Assembly: GCF_000002425.4 (NCBI RefSeq)
Contig: NC_037255.1
Location: 4,245,477 to 4,309,476, forward strand
DNA length: 64,000 bases
Source: Physcomitrium patens
Lineage: Eukaryota > Streptophyta > Bryopsida > Funariales > Funariaceae
Direction of reading: 5' to 3'
The position numbers were made by a program, and so were the translations under genes. The stretch's first letter is position 1; every line of letters starts with the position of its first letter. A model generated the notes under the pieces. That model saw only the letters and a program-made list of their open reading frames with translations. It searched no databases and was not told the DNA's origin. Below are positions 1-10,135 of the stretch, one piece after another.

Positions 1-273
1 TTATAGAAATAAATGCATCAGACTTTGCTATGGATGTTGTTTTATCACAAATGAGAGTAGATGAAAAGCTCCACCTAATTGTTTTTTACTCTAAGATATT
101 TTTAGCAGCTAAAATTAACTATAAGATCCACTACAAAGAGCTTCTTACAAATGTGGATTCATTTCAAGCATGGTGTCATTATCTAGAATGCACTTCTAGT
201 CCAATTATTGTACATATGGATTATAAGAACCTCTACTACTTCATGTCAGCAACACATGTTTTGAATCATCAAG
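1..273 (+). pseudogene. Ty3/gypsy family A pol fragment (A1), RNase H region
   Basis: This is the end of the reverse transcriptase/RNase H region of a Ty3/gypsy polyprotein. The reading frame starts off the left edge with an ASDFA motif (RNase H catalytic Asp neighbourhood) and continues through KELL and a YKNL motif. It parallels residues 350-450 of the better preserved A2 RT protein (6194-7636), where the same motifs read DKELLAIVDSF and HKNLEYFMS. Reading stops matching at about base 273, inside the segment after YFMS; the rest of the domain resumes at about 2700, so the gene is split by an insertion. The copy is diverged and cannot be functional as it stands. The rest of A1 (gag, protease, most of RT) lies outside the window to the left. 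Confidence 0.85.
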
Positions 274-559
274 TGAATCACGAAATTGACTCACTTGGAT
301 ATTTAGTATAAAAATACACTTATTATACTTGAAATCATAGATTTTGTGAGTTAGTAGTAGAATTTTTAGGAAAAAATAGAAAATAGATTGTTCATAGTAG
401 ATATGCAACCTAGGGTAGAATTTATTAAGACAAATTTTCATGATGAATAAGTTTTTTGTAATTTACATTAGATGATGGCCATGGAGAATAGCCCTCATGG
501 TATTAAAAAAAAATAAATTATTAATAGTTCTATAAATATATATATATATACATATATAA

Positions 560-735
560 ACAAATAAGAACATTAAAAGAAGAAGAAAGAAGAAAGAGAA
601 GAGAAAAGGAAGAAGGAGAAAGGAGAAGAGAAAGTAGACAGAACAGAAGAAGAAAAGAAGGACAGAAGAAAAGGGAAAGAAAAAAATAAAAAAGGGAAGA
701 AAAAAGAAAAAAAGAAAAAAAGAAATTAGAAGGTA
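560..735 (+). repeat. Near-pure polypurine tract
   Basis: About 175 bases are almost entirely A and G, built from GAA, GAGAA and AAAG runs with only a handful of pyrimidines. It sits just 5' of the GC-rich core of the 274-2699 insertion. No coding potential is implied. Confidence 0.8.
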
Positions 736-739
736 ATCA

Positions 740-2260
740 AGGTGGCAAGAGGCTGCCCCTGAATGGCGGCAGCCTCCTCGTCGATAGGGTCCAGGGGGAG
801 GGGGGGTTGGTTTTGGTTTGTTTTGTTTTTTTTTTTCACGCCTTCAGGAGCTCCGCATCAATCGGGGTCGCGGCCAAGAATCCCCATCTCCTCCTGTGTA
901 TGTGTAGTGCAAGCGGCTTGGTGGGCTGGATTTTTGTTGCAGCGTCGAGGACTGTGCGGCATTCGGCAAGTAGGAGTGGCAGTGCTGGATTTTAGGCTCC
1001 GCCTGTTACAAGCTCTTTTGATTGTTCTTTTTTGGGTGCGACGTGGAGATCCGGAGAACCGAAAACATTCCACTTGTTGCGGCACTGGATAGAGTGCAGT
1101 TCGAGCTGGTGGTATCAACTATGGAATTGTTCTGCTAGATCTGTGCATGCTGCAATTTATCAATGATATCCTTTCGCTTTGCGGTGGCTATTTTTTCTTT
1201 GTTTGTACTCCGTATTAGTGCGTGGTGTTATGGTGGTCAAGAAATCTAAGTTCAGCGTTATTATTCCAATCGGTGTTGCTGGATTTGTTCTGTTCTAGTT
1301 CGGTCGATTTCTGGTGGTGTCAACTGTGGAATTGGCATGGTTATTTTTTTTGACGCACGTAGCTAGTACTGTGGTGTAACTGCGGTTTGCGGTCGTTGAT
1401 TCGATGGAACGGCAATGGAGTACTTCTTTCCTCTTGTCGCCTACAGTGCTGTGGAGGCCGCATCACTCAGCGTCAATCACTCCAAGGCCTTCGCTTCGCT
1501 ACTGGAAATTGGTCGCGATGGGCGGTTACAAAACCAGTTCAGGCTCTCTGTGATAAATTTTTTAGCAGTTGCTTTCTTAAGTAGCCTTGTTTAGAAACAT
1601 TATTTATCGGCCATGGAATGGTGGGTTTCGTGCATGGAGGCGCGGTGATGCATCGTGAGCATTACTTGAGACTCTAATTTCGGCAAGGACTTCTACGAGA
1701 GATGGTGTGATGGCCATGTTGAGGTTCTCCAGTAGGGAATTGTGTTAGGCATTGAGTACGGAGTGTGTTCAGGGAAGAGCGTTACATGCCCTATCCCACG
1801 TGGGTTGTATCATTGGCATTAACATTGACATGAACAAGACGTAAGTCGATCCCCCTTTCAGTGTCGTTTGTTCGGTGCATCGAGTTCTACAGGATTCGAT
1901 ACTGCAATCAAGTGGTCTCAACTGATAATCAAAAGAAAATACATCTTGGTTGGGTGCTAAGAAGAGGATTGCTAGATTGAGCGTTCATATGATTCTTGAT
2001 GCATGCAAAACTCAGTTGAGTTCTGACTCCTCTACAACAACCAATACGACCAGCAGTATTGTCGGCCTGCAACACCTGAGCAAAAGGATGAGGAGCTCGT
2101 GAACCCTGCTCCAACAATGCCATTCTTTGTCTAGTATCAAGGTGGACACTGACACTATGGTGGAAGTCTATTCACAGCAAGAAAACCAGCGCAGCTTCTT
2201 CTGGTTCAGTGAGGACTCAACCCTAGACGTCAACAGTAGATTAGATTTAGATGAAGTAAT
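740..2260. other. GC-richer core of the insertion, no gene recognised
   Basis: Base composition rises sharply compared with both flanks. Short ORFs exist on both strands (the longest about 109 codons at 763-1092), but they overlap, contain low-complexity stretches and resemble nothing I recognise. A short open stretch at about 2105-2268 on the plus strand ends shortly after the GC core. A loose direct repeat around a GGTGGTRTCAACT motif occurs near 1110 and 1313. It could be non-coding LTR sequence or a captured host fragment. Confidence 0.4.
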
Positions 2261-2699
2261 TAGGATTTAAACGATTTAGGGTTTTATCAATTTTGGATTG
2301 GATGAACTTTATATTGGATGAGATTTAATATAAAGATGAATTTAATACATGGATGAATTGTTATCTAGAGATGAAAATTATAAATGGATGAACTTTATTC
2401 AAATATAAACTAAATTAAAATGAATAATTAATTAAAATTGAAATTAAAATAAATAAATAAATAAACCTCATATTATTAAATTCTTTTAATTGCTTGGAAT
2501 TGTAGAGTGACTTATTCTTATAAAGGTGAGTTGTTACTAGAAAATTACTTGATTACTTGGATGATTTAAGGAATTTTAAGGATACATTGATCAAGATTTA
2601 AATAAGAACTAAAAATTCTATAATTTTGATAATTAATTTATTTGTGGTGAGTTGAAATTAACTTCCAATTAGTAGAGGTTTATTTTGGCTCACATGTCA

Positions 2700-3918
2700 C
2701 CAAACTTATTGGAGTATGTCTTTATTAAGATTTGATTTCAAGATTTGATTTCAAGATTACTTATAGATCCAAAAAACAACAAGGTTTATTAGATGCCCTT
2801 TTTAGACATACCTATCTTGTATCAAAAAAAAAAGATGCATCTTTTGATCAATAAATAACAATTCTCTTAAAGCTAGAGTATTTTCAACTTTGAGTAATAA
2901 AATCAACATTGACTATTGATTCAACCTTTATCTAGTAAATTCAATCAAGTAGGTCTTTTGATCTTCTTATTCATAATATCAAGAATAATTCTTCTAAGTC
3001 TCATGGTACTTCTAAGTTTGAATTTAAGAATAATCTATTCTATTTTGACGGATAATTGTATAGTCTTGAAGATAAAGCACGATTATGTATTTTTTAAGCT
3101 CCTCATGACTTCCTAACAGCTGGACATTTTGGATACAACAAGACTTTGGAGCTAATATCTAAAGATTTTTAGTGGCCTCAAATAAAGAAGGCAATCAAAG
3201 ACTTTGTACAATCATGTGATATTTGTTCAAGATCCAAAATTCCTTATCATCAACCTTATGGACTTCTTCAACTATTATATATTTTAGAACAACCATAGTC
3301 TACTGTTTCTATGGATTTTATCACAAATCTTCTAATCTCTGATTTATGTGATTCTATATTCATGATATCAAATCATTTTACCAATATGGTATATTTTGTA
3401 CTATATACAAAATCTATCTTGGATGAAGAAATGATTAAGCTTTTTCTTGATAACATCTATCTCTATCATGGATTGTCCAAAGATATTATATCAAATAAGA
3501 GGACTTAATTTATATTAAGATTTTAGAAAATCCTTTTCAAGATTTTAAAGGTGGATATAAAGCTTTCTTTGACTTTTCATCATCAAATTGATCGACAAAT
3601 AGAAAAGGTAAATTAAGTTCTAGAATTATATTTGAGGTGTACTATTAATTATCATCAAGATGATTGGACAAATCTTTTGCCATTAGTAGAGTTTGCATAC
3701 AATAATTTAATATATTCTTCTACTCAATAAATATCTTTTTTTGCCAATTATGGTTATCATCTACAACTTGATACTTTTGACTTTTGAAAAGTTAATAATC
3801 TTGTAGTAGAAGATTTAACAAATCATTTTTTAAAGTTATATATAATAATAAAGATGTAATTAAAGGGAGCTAAAGAACAAAAAAAGATCAATACGGATGC
3901 CTATTGCAAAGAACAACC
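2700..3918 (+). pseudogene. Family A pol remnant (A1): RNase H tail and integrase
   Basis: The first 60 bases complete the interrupted RNase H domain. From about 3110 a decayed integrase can be read: a GHFG...KT start, a CDIC zinc-binding pair near 3215, the core beginning VSMDFI at about 3306 (first catalytic Asp), and a later FHHQIDRQIEK stretch near 3575 corresponding to the DDE glutamate region. [10 protein letters not shown] segment follows near 3700. Several in-frame stops (TAA, TAG) interrupt it. The C-terminal integrase segment, present in A3 (45040-45660), is missing: after KEQ at about 3910 the sequence jumps straight to the LTR at 3919, a deletion of roughly 600 bases. Confidence 0.8.
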
Positions 3919-4491
3919 TGTCACGGACATACTCATAATTACATATACAAATATGTAGAAGTAAGTAAAAGTAGGTAAAAGTAAGTTAATTCTATAGTAT
4001 TTGATATGGAAGCTTCCTAGAAGTTTCATAGACGCTGCTTTGACTTCATAGGTGTCTTTAATTGACTTTTTGGATTAGAAACATGGTTAACAAGTTGGCC
4101 ATGTGCCACACATGTTGTTAGCTTGAAGACCAAGCTAACTATGTGGCCTTCACATAGAAAAACTTGCCTTGTAAGTCAAGGCATGTATCCTACAAAATCA
4201 ACACATATTGGAGGTCCTATAGAATGTCGCCATGTAGCCTTTAGTTAGATAGTATATATAGAGACAAGAGTGAAGCCTTCTTCACTCTTGTCAACTTTTT
4301 TCTTGCTTCCAGTCTAGTTTCAAGGGTCTCTGGTTTCTTTGTCCTTTGGCAATAGCCATTCCAATTTCTCTTTCAATATACATACTTATTTATTTATATT
4401 TTGTTACCTTTCTTTGAATGAAGGCTTGCTTGTCTGAATTGTTTTTTCATCGAGTTCTTGTCCTTGATAAATTGACAAGAGTACATCTACA
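3919..4491 (+). mobile_element. Family A LTR (about 573 bp) shared between A1 and A2
   Basis: It starts TGTCACGGACATACTC and ends CATCTACA, the usual TG...CA form. A TATA-like stretch at 4252-4260 lies 5' of a CT-rich leader, as expected for an LTR promoter. Diverged copies occur at about 45668-46190 and 60047-60487. It directly follows A1 pol and directly precedes a primer binding site and A2 gag, so it serves as the 3' LTR of one element and the 5' LTR of the next. Confidence 0.85.
4252..4260 (+). promoter_or_regulatory. TATA-like element in the family A LTR
   Basis: GTATATATA lies about 240 bases before the LTR end and is followed by an AGAGACAAGAG leader. The equivalent position in the copy at about 60360 also reads TATATATAG. 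This is the probable LTR promoter; its activity cannot be judged. Confidence 0.5.
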
Positions 4492-4501
4492 ATATCAGAG
4501 C
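4490..4501 (+). other. Primer binding site of A2 (initiator tRNA-Met type)
   Basis: Immediately after the LTR the sequence reads CAATATCAGAGC. It differs from the common plant LTR-retrotransposon primer site TGGTATCAGAGC, complementary to the 3' end of initiator tRNA-Met, only in its first three bases. This fixes the LTR end and the orientation of A2. Confidence 0.7.
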
Positions 4502-4700
4502 TTTGTCTAATCTTGATTAAGAGTGGATTACCCCTTTTTCTTGATAAGATATAAGCATATTAGAAGTTACGGATTACCTTCTTCTAAACTGATATTGTGC
4601 TTAGTATTTTCTTTGTTCTCAAGTCCTCTCTTCTATTTGTCTTCAGCGATATTAGACATCTTCTCTTTTCTAAGTATTATCATAGCAGAACTTGTTGAAA

Positions 4701-5689
4701 TGAAGAGTGCAATGGCACAAATACAAGAGCAATTGAGGGAATTTAGTGCTTGCGATGCATTAACTCAATTTACTACCACAAGGAGCAACAAGATTGGGAG
4801 GAAGTGAAGATATAGAAATGGTTGGAGCTGCTTCAACATCTACACCAAATCATGTCCTTTCTCCTATGGTGGAATGTCCTTCCAACATTAGAGAACCAAG
4901 AATTGTTCTACCCGAGAAGTTTGATGGCACCAGATCCAAGTTTTGAGGATTTATCAATCAAGTATAACTTGTAATTGAACTTCAATTCCAAAGCTATCCA
5001 ACTCTAGGATTGCAAGTTAGATTCATTGGTACGCTTCTTTTAGATTCAGCACTATCGTGGTTTTCATCTTTACTTGAACAACGAGATCCAATATTGAATA
5101 ATGTAGAGACTTTTCTGGTGGAGTTTTTATCCATGTATGGAGAACATGATGTAATTCGTGTTGCAACCAATAAGATCCATATTTTATGACAAGGCAATTG
5201 ATTAGTAATGTTGTATGCTTCACAATTTTGACAACTTGCAACTGATATCAAGTGGGATGATGTTGCACTTATTAGCCAATTTCTCTACGGATTACAATAT
5301 GAGGTAAAAAAATTAATGCTCAACTTACTTGATCGTCAAACATTGAGTTAAGCAATTGATTTTGCTGTGAAGTGCGACAATCGCCTTTTTGAATTTCAAT
5401 CTGAGAACCATACAAGTGGACCTCAACGTTACTATAATTCAATGGCAACACCAACACCTCTTCAACACATACATTCGAAAGTAGAGGATATGCAAATTGA
5501 TGCAATACGTTTCAAACCTCTTACTGAGCAAGAAAAGACTCGTCATCGTCAAGAACGATTATGTTTATATTGTGGAGAATCAAAACACACTGCTCAATAT
5601 TGTTCAAAGAAACAACGCAACCAAAAAATGAGAAGTATGGCTGTGAAAGATGACAATATGTCAAAAAGCGAGTTTGTCCAGCTACAATA
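4701..5689 (+). pseudogene. Family A gag (A2) with CCHC zinc knuckle
   Basis: This region encoded the capsid/nucleocapsid protein of A2. A start near 4701 (MKSAMAQIQEQ) leads, after a frame change near 4800, into a retrotransposon gag domain with the recognisable stretch PEKFDGTRSKF and the core SWFSSLLEQRDPILNN at about 5060-5100. The C-terminal part at 5367-5689 is open and holds a zinc knuckle, CLYCGESKHTAQYC (CX2CX4HX4C) at about 5560-5602. At least four in-frame stops and one frameshift break the gene. The best preserved part is the knuckle, which has a decayed homologue in A3 at 41600-41820. Confidence 0.85.
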
Positions 5690-5695
5690 GGAATC

Positions 5696-6082
5696 GTGCG
5701 GTTGGAACCTTGCACAACATCTAGTAAAGGTCCTATTCTCTCCTCAGAGCCCTCTCCTTGTTTTACATTAAATGTTATTTTAGGACCTAAACATTACAAA
5801 GCCTTTGCCTTGTTAGATTCAGGAGCCTCAGCATGTTTCTTAGATGAAGAATTTACCAAAAGACATAGCATATCTTTAGTAAAGAAAACTAAACATCTTC
5901 ATGTAGAAGTCATAGATAGTCGTTCATTATCTTTTGGAGATATTACTCACGAAACCCATCCTATAGAAGTAATAATCAATGGTCATAATAGCTTTGTAGT
6001 ATTTAATATCATTAGATCTCCTTCTAATCCATTCATTTTAGGTTTATCGTGGTTAGAAAAATACAACCTTCAAATAGATTAG
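5696..6082 (+). pseudogene. Family A retropepsin (A2)
   Basis: This is the aspartic protease domain of the A2 polyprotein, which matures Gag-Pol by dimerising so that each monomer gives one catalytic Asp. The active-site motif LLDSGASACFLD lies around residues 40-52 of the open stretch, and the downstream ILGLSWLEKYN is the ILG flap-side motif typical of retropepsins. The stretch is open for 128 codons and ends at a TAG that probably replaced a sense codon, since the polyprotein should run on into RT at 6194. A3 keeps a more decayed version near 42860-43205. Confidence 0.85.
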
Positions 6083-6193
6083 ATTTCTCGAACTCTTAAT
6101 TTCTCTAAAAGTATAACTAACAGTGTAGTTAATGAAGTAGAGAGTCATAAGTTCAGTTCAATTAAACCCGTATTTATAGGTGCAAAAGCTTTC

Positions 6194-7636
6194 TTGCATG
6201 CAACTATGAAAGAATCACCATATATTATTTATACCACACCTGTTTCTAATGGTGCAAAGACTTCAAGTGGCATTCCAAGGCAATATCAAGAATTTCAAGA
6301 TATATTTGAAAAAAAGAATGTGGATATACTTCCGAAACATCGTCCCTATGATTGCTCAATTGACCTTCAAGAAAGAGCACAACCGCCATTCGAACCAATC
6401 TACAGTTTATCACAAAATGAGTTGACTGAACTCAAGGAGTATATTGAAGAAAATCTAGCCAAGAATTTCATATGCCATTCTAAATTTGTAGTAGGAGCTC
6501 CAATTCTATTTATGAAGAAAAAAGATGGATCATTGTGGATGTGTGTTGATTATCGAGGAGTCAACAAGATTACCATCAAGAACAGGTATCGACTACCTTT
6601 AATATCTAGACTTCTTAATCAGCTGAATCAAGCTAAGATCTATACAAAAATAGATCTTCGGGGAGCATACAATCTAGTACGCATCAAAGAAGAAGATGAA
6701 TGGAAGACTACGTTTCGAACTAGGTATGGACATTTTGAATACAATATCATGCCTTTTGGACTTACAAATGCACCATCAACTTTTCAACATCTAATGAATG
6801 ATGTTTTTCGAGAGTTTTTGGATGATTTTGTGGTCTATTATCTAGATGACATCTTGATCTATTCTAAGAATCCAGAAGAACATGAACTTCATGTTCGTCA
6901 TGTATTACAAAAATTAAGAGATGCAGGATTCTATACCAAGATAGAAAAGTATGTATTCCACACTACTCAAGTCGACTTCTTAGATTACATTATTTCAAAT
7001 GATGGACTTATGATGGATCCTAAGAAAGTTCAAACTATTATAGATTGGAAGATCCCCAAAATGGTAAGAGATGTCCAATGCTTTTTGAGATTTGCCAACT
7101 ACTATCAGATCTTCATCAAAGACTTCTCTCAAGTTGCAGCTCTACTTACACGTTTGACTTGTAAAGACAAATTCCAATGGAATCAAGAAGCGGAAGTTAC
7201 TTTTGAATCTTTGAAGATAGCATTTGTTTCTGCACCAATCTTGTATCGTGTTGATTTTTCCAAAGCATTCTTTATGGAAATAGATGCATCAGACTTTGCT
7301 CTAAGTGTGGTTTTGTCACAAATGGGAACAATTGACAAACTTCATCTAATAGCCTTTTATTCAAGAAAATTCTCAATAGCAAAAATCAATTATGAGATCC
7401 ATGACAAAGAACTTCTTGCAATTGTGGATTCTTTTCAAGAATGGCGTCATTGTCTAGAAGGTGCTTCCTGTTCAGTCACCGTGTGTACGGATCACAAGAA
7501 CCTTGAGTATTTCATGTCAGTATACATATTAAATCATTGTCAAGCTCGTTGGAGCATGTCTTTATCAAGATTCGACTTCATCATCACTTATTGGCCAAGA
7601 AAACAACAAGGTTTATCGGATGCCTTGTCTAGACAT
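6194..7636 (+). CDS. Family A reverse transcriptase/RNase H (A2), longest intact pol segment
   Basis: An open frame of about 480 codons covers the RT and RNase H domains of a Ty3/gypsy polymerase. RT motifs in order: KKKDGSLWMCVDYRGVN (fingers), KIDLRGAYN (catalytic motif A Asp), MPFGLTNAPSTFQ (motif B), YYLDDILIYSK (motif C, the YxDD box) at about residue 215, then the LG-type block. The RNase H begins at MEIDASDFA (about residue 365) and includes DKELLAIVDSF and TDHKNLEYF. The frame continues about 15 bases into the antisense solo LTR at 7637, which truncates pol. No integrase follows for this copy apart from a short piece after 8970. It is intact in sequence but cannot make a complete polyprotein; the usual gypsy Pol runs several hundred residues further. 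Confidence 0.85.
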
Positions 7637-8970
7637 TGTCGTATGGCGTGATTTGCTATCTGGGAATACACTGGGTATCTAGCTGTAGAGAGTGTACCTT
7701 AAACCTTTATATGATTCTTTTCTTGGCTTCAAAAACTCCTTTATTTTTGTATAAAACTCCAAATATAACAAAATCCCTTCAAAACATATTTTCCTGCGAA
7801 GGGATTTTCTCGCCTTAAACTTTAGAAAATCATAACTTTTGATCTAACCATTCAATTTGTTTCAAATTTACAACATAGGTAGCATTTACCCAAAATTTTA
7901 CCACAAAAAAAACCAACTGAAAATTCACTCCCGATCTTTAGGCACCTAAGAAACCATAGCAGACACTCCAAACCCTAATTTACGAGCACCTCAAAAACTA
8001 TTTTCCTTATATCTCAAAAACCCGAACTCCAAATATCATAAAAATTATGCAAAAAGTTTTCTAACATGAAATTACACATCCCTTGAAATTTTGAGCCAAA
8101 ACATTGTCAAATTTGCTCAAGATATAGCTCAAGAGACAAACACTAGTAAATCGGTTTCTTTACCACCGTTAGATTGCATGTGCTGACTTCAAAATCCAAT
8201 AACTCCTTTATCTCGACTTAGAATCCAGTAAGCAGTATGCAAAAAGTATAGCCGCAAAAGTGCTCTCTCTAGTGGCAGTCACCGATCCTCAATTGCCATC
8301 CGTACGCATGCGTTATGCCCAAAAGAGTGACAGTAGGTCCAAAACTAACATCTTAACTTTGAGCGCCTATAACTTCTTCATAAATATCCCAAATGACACA
8401 AAACTTACACCAAAACCTTAATCAAAAACCTAAACCTTCTGACCTTAGCCTTTAATGTTCGAATGGCCTCGAGAAACTAATCCTAATCCCTAATATGGCC
8501 TCGGGCAGCCTCCTCATAGCCCATTGGTCATGATTTTTGACCAATAGGAATGGAGATTTTTATTTTACATCTCCATTTATCTATATTGGTGCCTTAATTA
8601 CTCCCTTTGCTACCAAAATCCTTCTTCAATCCTTTTTCTTATAAGATTTACATAATTTATGCTCTAAACACCAAATAAAAGAACCAAAATAAGTTTTCAA
8701 ATGTCATCAATGTCTAACAAAGGTGACTCTAAATATTTAGAAGTAACTATCAACCAAAACCAATCTTAAAAGCCACTATCAAAAGGAAATTAAAGTTATA
8801 CAAATTCTATATTAATCTTTTTAAACAACCTCTTTTCAAAGAAATAATCAAATTATATTCTACAACTAACTAAAATCTACTAATATGGCTGTCACTATAT
8901 TACTTAATAAATTATATATTAAGTATATAATTATATTATTTTCATATAATAGCCAAACCACAACACGACA
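7637..8970 (-). mobile_element. Antisense solo LTR, diverged relative of the family B LTR
   Basis: The block begins TGTCGTATGGCGTG and ends CAACACGACA on the plus strand, the reverse complement of family B LTR ends. Its first 60 bases clearly match the start of the antisense B LTR at 9097. It interrupts family A pol: A2 reads ...TCTAGACAT before it, and the continuing TCTTATCTTACACC pol sequence resumes right after. Flanks ACAT (7633-7636) and ACGT (8971-8974) fit a 4-bp target duplication with one transition. No internal region remains, so it is a solo LTR of about 1.33 kb. Confidence 0.7.
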
Positions 8971-9096
8971 ACGTTCTTATCTTACACCAAAAGAAAGAGA
9001 TTGTGTTTGCTTATTTTACTTATTCCAAATTAATCTAATGGGAATAAACTCGTATAAGGAGGTTTGAACACGGGGAATGATTAGTTGCTTAAGCGT
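8971..9096. other. Short A2 pol remnant and unassigned spacer
   Basis: Bases 8971-8999 continue family A pol beyond RNase H (SYLTPKERD), matching the same point in A1 and A3. Bases 9000-9096 match no other part of the window that I can see. The piece ends where the B2 LTR starts. Confidence 0.55.
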
Positions 9097-10135
9097 TGTC
9101 GTATTACGTGCTTTCTTGCTCGAGAATGCACCGGGCATCTGGCTGTAGAAGGTAGTATGGAGATTCACCGATAGTCAAGCAGTCTATCAGTTTTGACTGC
9201 TGGAATATAAACGACTGCAACAATGTACCATAAATCTATATGGATGCTCTTTGACTGCTTGTCGAAGTCCTTTTTGTCCCAGCCGGTAGGTCTCTAGACG
9301 TTACAGAGAACCCCGAATAATCCAAACTGTTAATCTTCAATACCGCTTTGTAATTACGATCTTGTATCCACTGACTGTCTTGTTAGATTAACCCAATAAA
9401 TTTCATTCACTCCGCATACTCAATCCTATAGACACCCTTTTAATCCTTCAATCACAGACGTAACTCGATTTCACAAAACAGTCAAGAGTATTCAAACCCA
9501 CTTCATTAAAAATCCCGATTCACCATTACAATACTGACTTCAGCAGCGATTGCCTCAGTCTTCCCAAAACTCTACGAAGAAGAAAAATCCAAATTCTATG
9601 TCTTTCCTTCCCCGACCCGAAGCATGAAGCTCCTCTTCTCTAATCCCCTTGATCTTCAAAAACCTCCAATGAAAACCGAACTAGTAACCTTGCAAAAGCT
9701 TGAAACTAGCTCCTCCCGATTCCCAGAGAACAAAAAAAAAAAAAAAAAAAAACCCCCCTTGATCTCTGATATGAAAAAAAAACAAAAAACTCCTAAAAAC
9801 TGATTCCCCTTCAAACTTATTCTCCCCCTAACCTTATCCTCTTGAATTCCTTCAATCTTCCGTCTTGGATCCGAAATTGGCTCCCGCCGTCAGAGCTTAG
9901 ATCCGAAATTGGCTCACGTCATCAAGGCCTTCTCCTCCGTTTTTACCTTTAAGAGATCCATTTACCGCAAACAACGTTCCCTAAAACGGCACAGAGAACA
10001 GGACAGCCTGAAACAAAATCGAAACCCCGTACTCGGGTCCACATTGAGTCGCCCGACCAATTCAAATCCCATATTGGGAAAGATGTCCGTAGTAACCTGG
10101 ATGTTCGCATAATTGGGTCAAATTGGTCCTCACGT
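9097..10135 (-). repeat. B2 3' LTR, distal part (antisense)
   Basis: It starts TGTCGTATTACGTG on the plus strand, which is the reversed LTR end. It runs collinear with the reverse complement of the B1 LTR up to GGTCCTCACGT, where B1 begins. An A19 run lies near 9731. ORFs here are shadows of LTR sequence. Confidence 0.85.

Larger units (their letters stand above)
274..2699. mobile_element. 2.4 kb insertion inside the A1 RNase H gene (candidate long solo LTR or other non-coding element)
   Basis: The RNase H sequence of A1 stops at about 273 and resumes at about 2700, judged against the uninterrupted A2 copy near 7530-7560. The inserted block begins TGA and ends TCA. It is flanked by TCAAG on the left and CCAAA on the right, which may be a 5-bp target duplication decayed by two transitions. 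Inside are AT-rich rims, a purine tract, a GC-richer core (about 740-2260) and degenerate GGATGAA-type repeats at about 2290-2400. No convincing protein is encoded. TG...CA ends plus a possible duplication suit a long solo LTR, but no second copy exists in the window to confirm this. Confidence 0.5.

Noticed and set aside
763..1092. 109-codon ORF in the GC-rich core of the insertion
   Set aside because: It overlaps other ORFs of similar length in other frames, has a run of Phe from a T tract and shows no domain; treated as chance.
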